A stretch of 64,000 nt of DNA from contig NZ_SOMG01000030.1 of the NCBI RefSeq assembly GCF_004402045.1, positions 62,001 through 126,000 of the forward strand, given 5' to 3'. This document shows, in pieces, positions 59,836-64,000 of this stretch. The position numbers and the translations under genes are program-made. The notes beneath the pieces were generated by a model, which did no database searches, was not told the DNA's origin, and saw only the letters and a list, made by a program, of their open reading frames with translations. The number at the start of each line of letters is the position of its first letter. Position 1 is the stretch's first letter. Source of the DNA: Lelliottia nimipressuralis (GTDB taxonomy: Bacteria > Pseudomonadota > Gammaproteobacteria > Enterobacterales > Enterobacteriaceae).

Positions 59836-60233
59836 ACAGACACAGCGCAATTCGTGCAGCCATTCTGGCAAAACTGAAAGCCGAGATCACTGACACGGTC
59901 ACCTGGTTTGACGGGCGCCCTGTTTTTCTTGAAGTGCAGGATCTCCCTGCCGTGGCTGTATACCTTTCTGACGCGGAGTACACCGGCGATTCGCTTGACG
60001 AAGATTCGTGGCAGGCGGTTGTTCACATCGAGGTATTTCTTAAAGCCTCCAGCCCCGACAGCGCGCTTGATTCCTGGATGGAAGAGAAAGTGTATCCGGC
60101 AATGGCCTTCATCCCGGGTCTGACCGAACTGGTCGAGACGTTCACCCCGCAGGGTTATGACTATCAGCGGGATGATGAAATGGCCACCTGGGGTTCAGTC
60201 GATTTCACGTACTTAATCACCTATTCAATTTAA
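59832..60233 (+). CDS. Tail terminator protein U
   Basis: 133 residues; start MNRHSAIRAAILAKLKAEI and the beta-sandwich segments HIEVFLKA and SVDFTYLITYSI are those of lambda gpU, which caps the tail tube at the right length and links to the head. Confidence 0.87.
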   Translation: MNRHSAIRAAILAKLKAEITDTVTWFDGRPVFLEVQDLPAVAVYLSDAEYTGDSLDEDSWQAVVHIEVFLKASSPDSALDSWMEEKVYPAMAFIPGLTELVETFTPQGYDYQRDDEMATWGSVDFTYLITYSI

Positions 60234-60242
60234 GAGGTACTT

Positions 60243-60986
60243 ATGCCTACTCCAAACCCGCTGGCCCCCGTGAAAGGTGCCGGTACCACACTCTGGCTTT
60301 ACACCGGAACGGGCAACGCTTTCGCTAACCCACTCTCGGATATCGACTGGAACCGCCTGGCGAAAATTAAAGAGCTGACGCCGGGCGAAATGACCGCCGA
60401 ATCGTATGACGACACTTACCTCGACGACGAGGATGCCGACTGGAACGCGACGGCCCAGGGGGCAAAATCTGCTGGCGATACCTCGTTCACCCTCGCCTGG
60501 AAACCGGGCGAAGAAGGGCAAAAAGACCTTGTCGCATGGTTTATTGATGGCTCAGTACGCTATTACAAAATCAAATACCCGAACGGTACCGTCGACGTTT
60601 TCCGCGGCTGGTGCAGCAGCCTGGGTAAAGCCATTCCGGCAAAAGAGGTCATTACCCGTACAGCGAAAATCACCAATACCGGCAAGCCAGAACTGGCAGA
60701 AGAAAGCGGGACCCCGAATATCCCCGTGACCGGCGTTACGCTCGATAAAGCCACGGCAAGCGTGGCCGTCGGCGCAACCACAACGCTAAATGTGACGGTT
60801 AACCCTGCCAGCGCCTCAGATACCTCGTTCCGCGTGGCAACCTCAGACGGGGCAAAAGCAACGGTCACCCTCAGCGGTAATGCGATCACCGTCACCGGCG
60901 TGGCGGCAGGCACCGCTGACGTTATTGTTATGACCAGCGACGGTAATTTCGTTGCGGTCTGCAAAGTCACCGTAACTGCAGCGTAA
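60243..60986 (+). CDS. Major tail tube protein V with C-terminal Ig-like domain
   Basis: 247 residues. The N-terminal roughly 155 residues form the gpV tube domain; the last 85 ([20 protein letters not shown] onward) are a BIG_2-type immunoglobulin-like domain that would project from the tail surface, as in lambda gpV. AGAGGT precedes the ATG. Confidence 0.9.
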   Translation: MPTPNPLAPVKGAGTTLWLYTGTGNAFANPLSDIDWNRLAKIKELTPGEMTAESYDDTYLDDEDADWNATAQGAKSAGDTSFTLAWKPGEEGQKDLVAWFIDGSVRYYKIKYPNGTVDVFRGWCSSLGKAIPAKEVITRTAKITNTGKPELAEESGTPNIPVTGVTLDKATASVAVGATTTLNVTVNPASASDTSFRVATSDGAKATVTLSGNAITVTGVAAGTADVIVMTSDGNFVAVCKVTVTAA

Positions 60987-60996
60987 GGAAGGACGC

Positions 60997-61428
60997 ATGT
61001 TTCTGAAAAAAGAGAAGTTCACCTGGCAAAAAGAATCACTGACCATTTTCGAGCTGTCGGCGCTTCAGCGTATTGAGTACATCACGTTTATGGCCGCAGA
61101 GGAAAAGGCCGTCAGCGCTGACAGCGACGGCATCAGCGATCAGGAAATGACGGCCAGGCTGATTGGCTCAAATATTCGCTGCGGTGCGCGTTTGATTGCG
61201 ATGTCTTTGTGGCATAACGATCCGGCTGGCACGGATGTGGAGACGCTTTATCAGCAGGTGCTTAGCGGCTGGCCGCCGGAGGCGATCGGTAAAGCAGAAA
61301 TGGAAATAAAGCTGCTCTCCGGCATGCTCGTTCCGGTTGAGGATGACAATCCTGCCGATCCGGATACCTCAGCGGAGGCCGAAAGCGCAGAACCCGTTAC
61401 GGCGGAAAAGCCCTTGCCAGCGAGCTGA
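60997..61428 (+). CDS. Tail assembly chaperone G
   Basis: 143 residues, start MFLKKEKFTWQKESLTIFEL, homologous in position and pattern to lambda gpG. It binds the tape-measure protein and recruits tail tube subunits. Near its 3' end (61404-61410) the ribosome is expected to slip back one base to make gpGT. The C-terminus after that point is short and acidic. Confidence 0.87.
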   Translation: MFLKKEKFTWQKESLTIFELSALQRIEYITFMAAEEKAVSADSDGISDQEMTARLIGSNIRCGARLIAMSLWHNDPAGTDVETLYQQVLSGWPPEAIGKAEMEIKLLSGMLVPVEDDNPADPDTSAEAESAEPVTAEKPLPAS

Positions 61429-61751
61429 AGTTTGTCCTGAATCTGGCGCGCGAGTTCGGGCGACCCGACTGGCGCGCCATGCTGGCTGGAATGACTTCCA
61501 GTGAGCTGGGCGACTGGCACCAGTTCTACCGGGAGCATTATTTTCAGGACGCGCAGCTCGATGCGCATTTCTCAGAGCTGCTTTATTCCATCTCCACTCT
61601 TTTCTTCCGCGACCCGGAACTTACCCCCGCACATTTCAGCCTGCTTTCTCCTTCCGGTATCGTCATCAGCGATGACGAGCCGGATGATGATGCGCTGATG
61701 GCCGCAGCTGAGGGGATAACAGGAGGTATCCGATATGGCCCAGCAGATTAG
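61411..61751 (+). CDS. T part of gpGT, reached by -1 frameshift
   Basis: The -1 frame is open from the slippage point with KALASELKFVLNLAREFG and GRPDWRAMLAGMTSSEL, which matches lambda gpT. It has no good start of its own, so it is made as the C-terminal part of gpGT after slippage at GGAAAAG (61404-61410). gpGT links tape measure to tube subunits. The end overlaps the tape-measure start. Confidence 0.82.
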
Positions 61752-64000
61752 CGATCTGGTCATCAACCTTGACGTCGACAGCGCCACGTTTAGTGAGCAG
61801 GTTGCCCGCATAAAGGGCCAGCTAACCGGGATGGCTGAGGACTCTGAAAAAGTCCAGACGCGAATGCAGCGCGCTTCCGAGCGGCAGGCGGCTGCGTTTA
61901 AAACCGTGGGCGACGCTGGCGCGGCAGCGGCCGCAGACATGAAAGCCCGTCAGTCGGCCGCAACGGAAGGGCTGACAAAAGACTGGCAGAACGTTTCTAA
62001 GTCCGTTGATGAAACTCATCGCCGCGTGACCGAACTTAACAAGCGCATGCGTGAGAATGACGGGCAGGCCGCAGCGCTTGCCCGCCGACAGGATGAACTG
62101 GCGGCATCATTTTTCCGCCAGATTGACGGCGTTCGCCAGCTCAATGGTGAAACACAGTCGCTTGCGAACGTTCAGGCGCGCTTTCGCGCAGCCAGGGCAC
62201 AGGGAAACATAACCCAGCAGGATTATCTCGCCCTTATTTCTCGCACCACGGCCCGTCAAAAAGAACTGCAGATCGTGGAGGAAAAATCGGCCGCAGCGCG
62301 CACGCGATTCCTTAGCCAGCTGAAGCAACAGGTTGCAGAGCAAAAGCTCTCCGGTACCGAGCTGCTGCGCATGAAGGCGGCGCAGGTCGGTGCCAGCGAT
62401 GCGGCTGAGGTCTATATCCGCAAGCTTGAAGCTGCCAAAGTGGCCACGCACGGTCTGGGGCTGCAAAGTGCTGCTGCCCGGCAGGAGCTGGGGGTACTTA
62501 TCGGCGAGGTCATGCGCGGTAACTTCGGCGCGCTGCGCGGCTCCGGGATCACGCTGGCGAACCGGGCAGGATGGATAGACCAGCTGCTGTCGCTGCGCGG
62601 GCTTGGGATCGCCGGCATGGTTGGTGGGATTGCCGCGGCGGTATTCGGGCTGGGTAAGGCCTGGTATGACGGCAGCAAAGAGTCTGAGGAATTTAACAGG
62701 CAGCTGATCCTGACCGGGAACTACGCGGGGAAAACGTCAGGGCAGCTTCAGGCGCTGGCGCGCTCGCTGGCCGGTAATGGCATCACGCAGCATGCCGCTG
62801 CAGGCGTGCTGGCGCAGGTCGTTGGCAGCGGCGCGTTCAGCGGTAATGACGTCAGCATGGTCAGCAATGTTGCCGCCAGGCTGCAGCAGGCTACCGGGCA
62901 GGCCGTCGACGAAACCATAAATCAGTTTAAACGCCTGAAGGATGATCCGGTTAACGCGGTCGCGACGCTCAACGATTCCCTGCACTTTCTGACGGCCACC
63001 CAGTATGAACAGATTGCCTCTGCTCAGGCGCTGGGGGATTCTCAGAAAGCCGCCGAGCTGGCCATGCGGGCATATTCCGACGCGGTCATTCAGCGTGCCG
63101 GTGCTGTCGAGGATAATCTCGGATCCCTCGAAAAAGCCTGGAACTGGGTGAAGAATGCCGCCTCCGGTGCGTGGGATGCGATGCTGGGCGTTGGGCGTAA
63201 TCCTGACACCGCGATGAAGCGCCAGGACTCTTTTGCTGAATGGCAGGCAGCAGAGAAAGAGTACCGCGCTCTGTCCAGCAATCTTAAGGTCGACCCGGAT
63301 TATGCCGGTAATAACGTTCTGCAGAAAGCTGATGCGGAAAGGCTGAGAAACGCGCGCCAGCAGGTGGAGCTGAAAAAGCAGGCTTACGATCTTGCCGATC
63401 AGCAATACGCCCAGGAAGGGCTGGCAGCCGCGCGGGAAAAAATGCGAACGGACCAGCAGGCTCAGGCAATCCGCAGCCAGCAGCAGTTTAACCAGCTGGT
63501 GGAGTCCGGCGCGACGGCAGCAGAAAAGCGGGCTTCAGCAGAGAAAAAGCTCAGTCAGCTTATTGAGAAAAACCGCCAGGATGCAAAAGACGGTGTCGCC
63601 ACGCTGTGGACTGAAAAGGACATTGCCGCGGCCCGCGCCGGGATTGAAAAGCAGTGGAAGGATCCAAAAACTCCGAAAGGCAAAAGCTATTCAACGCCCG
63701 CCGGGGACAAAGCCGAGGAAAAGGCGCAGGCCGAACTTCTCACTCTTCAGGCCCAGCTTAAAACGCTTGAGCAGCATACCAGCGTGAACGACGTCATAAG
63801 TAAACAGCGTCAGGATCTCTGGCAGACTGAAAATCAGTTCACCGTTCTGCAGGAGGCCGCGGGGCGTCGTCAGCTTACGGCGCAGGAAAAATCCCTGCTG
63901 GCGCACAAGGAAGAAACGCTCGAGTACAAGCGGCAGCTGGCCGACCTGGGCGATAAGGTTGCCAGCCAGCAAAAGCTCAATCAACTGGCCGATCAGGCCG
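61735..64000 (+). CDS. Tape-measure protein H (5' part)
   Basis: 755 residues of a longer protein that runs off the right edge. ATG at 61735 with AGGAGGT eight bases upstream. Start QISDLVINLDVDSATFSEQV, long coiled coils (about 40-260 and 540-750), and a Gly/Ala-rich hydrophobic segment (GLGIAGMVGGIAAAVFGLG, about 290-310) are those of lambda-type tape-measure proteins, which set tail length and assist DNA entry. Confidence 0.95.
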   Translation, partial: MAQQISDLVINLDVDSATFSEQVARIKGQLTGMAEDSEKVQTRMQRASERQAAAFKTVGDAGAAAAADMKARQSAATEGLTKDWQNVSKSVDETHRRVTELNKRMRENDGQAAALARRQDELAASFFRQIDGVRQLNGETQSLANVQARFRAARAQGNITQQDYLALISRTTARQKELQIVEEKSAAARTRFLSQLKQQVAEQKLSGTELLRMKAAQVGASDAAEVYIRKLEAAKVATHGLGLQSAAARQELGVLIGEVMRGNFGALRGSGITLANRAGWIDQLLSLRGLGIAGMVGGIAAAVFGLGKAWYDGSKESEEFNRQLILTGNYAGKTSGQLQALARSLAGNGITQHAAAGVLAQVVGSGAFSGNDVSMVSNVAARLQQATGQAVDETINQFKRLKDDPVNAVATLNDSLHFLTATQYEQIASAQALGDSQKAAELAMRAYSDAVIQRAGAVEDNLGSLEKAWNWVKNAASGAWDAMLGVGRNPDTAMKRQDSFAEWQAAEKEYRALSSNLKVDPDYAGNNVLQKADAERLRNARQQVELKKQAYDLADQQYAQEGLAAAREKMRTDQQAQAIRSQQQFNQLVESGATAAEKRASAEKKLSQLIEKNRQDAKDGVATLWTEKDIAAARAGIEKQWKDPKTPKGKSYSTPAGDKAEEKAQAELLTLQAQLKTLEQHTSVNDVISKQRQDLWQTENQFTVLQEAAGRRQLTAQEKSLLAHKEETLEYKRQLADLGDKVASQQKLNQLADQA

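Larger units (their letters stand above)
33620..64000. mobile_element. Lambda-like cos-type prophage, right end outside the window
   Basis: Continuous phage content from int to the tape-measure gene: integration and excision, repressor and Cro, replication, antitermination, lysis, cos site, terminase, portal, capsid and siphovirus tail genes in lambda order. Left end is placed at about 33,605-33,640, between int and the phoP promoter remnant; the exact att core needs the other end. In E. coli the neighbour of phoP is purB, so insertion is in the purB-phoP intergenic region, with no tRNA visible. Confidence 0.93.

Overview
The window reads as chromosome of an enterobacterium close to Enterobacter (or Lelliottia/Leclercia), followed by a lambda-like prophage that runs off the right edge. 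The host genes are very close to their Escherichia coli counterparts in length and sequence and lie in the E. coli order from ycfH to phoP. The differences point to a related genus: fhuE is missing between ptsG and hinT, ycfZ/ymfA are replaced by a chemoreceptor and an EAL-HDOD gene, and a REP-associated transposase sits after pepT. Assignment to genus is inference; no rRNA is present.

Host part, 1-33,563: ycfH (partial) and ptsG with its CRP, Mlc and SgrS control sites; the envelope and salvage cluster hinT-ycfL-lpoB-thiK-nagZ-ycfP; ndh behind a perfect FNR box; ycfJ; comR/bhsA; ldtC; mfd; ycfT; the lipoprotein-release operon lolCDE; nagK-cobB; the chemoreceptor and EAL-HDOD pair; the spermidine/putrescine importer potABCD; pepT; a REP/RayT element; roxA; and phoPQ. 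The polyamine ATPase gene potA appears to have lost one base at its normal start.

Prophage, about 33,600 to beyond 64,000. On the minus strand lie int, xis, a DUF4060-like gene, a RecE-like protein without its nuclease domain, several tiny genes and the repressor. On the plus strand come Cro/YdaS-like and YdaT-like genes, an O-like replication gene with internal iterons, a DnaC-like loader, small accessory genes, an AT-rich cytosine methyltransferase + GHKL ATPase module, a LexA-controlled UmuD'-like gene, Ref, RusA and a probable late antiterminator. These are followed by holin, endolysin, Rz/Rz1, two AT-rich unknown genes, a cos site, and then the head and tail genes up to the tape-measure gene, which is cut by the window edge. 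The int end of the prophage abuts phoP, where the PhoP-box repeats of the normal phoP promoter are not visible, and the whole left arm is transcribed toward phoPQ.

The strongest candidate for an under-described system is the 43,083-46,248 pair: a C5-cytosine methyltransferase overlapping a MORC/MutL-type GHKL ATPase with a C-terminal PD-(D/E)XK-like domain. It looks like a restriction-modification-type defence cassette carried in the prophage replication region.
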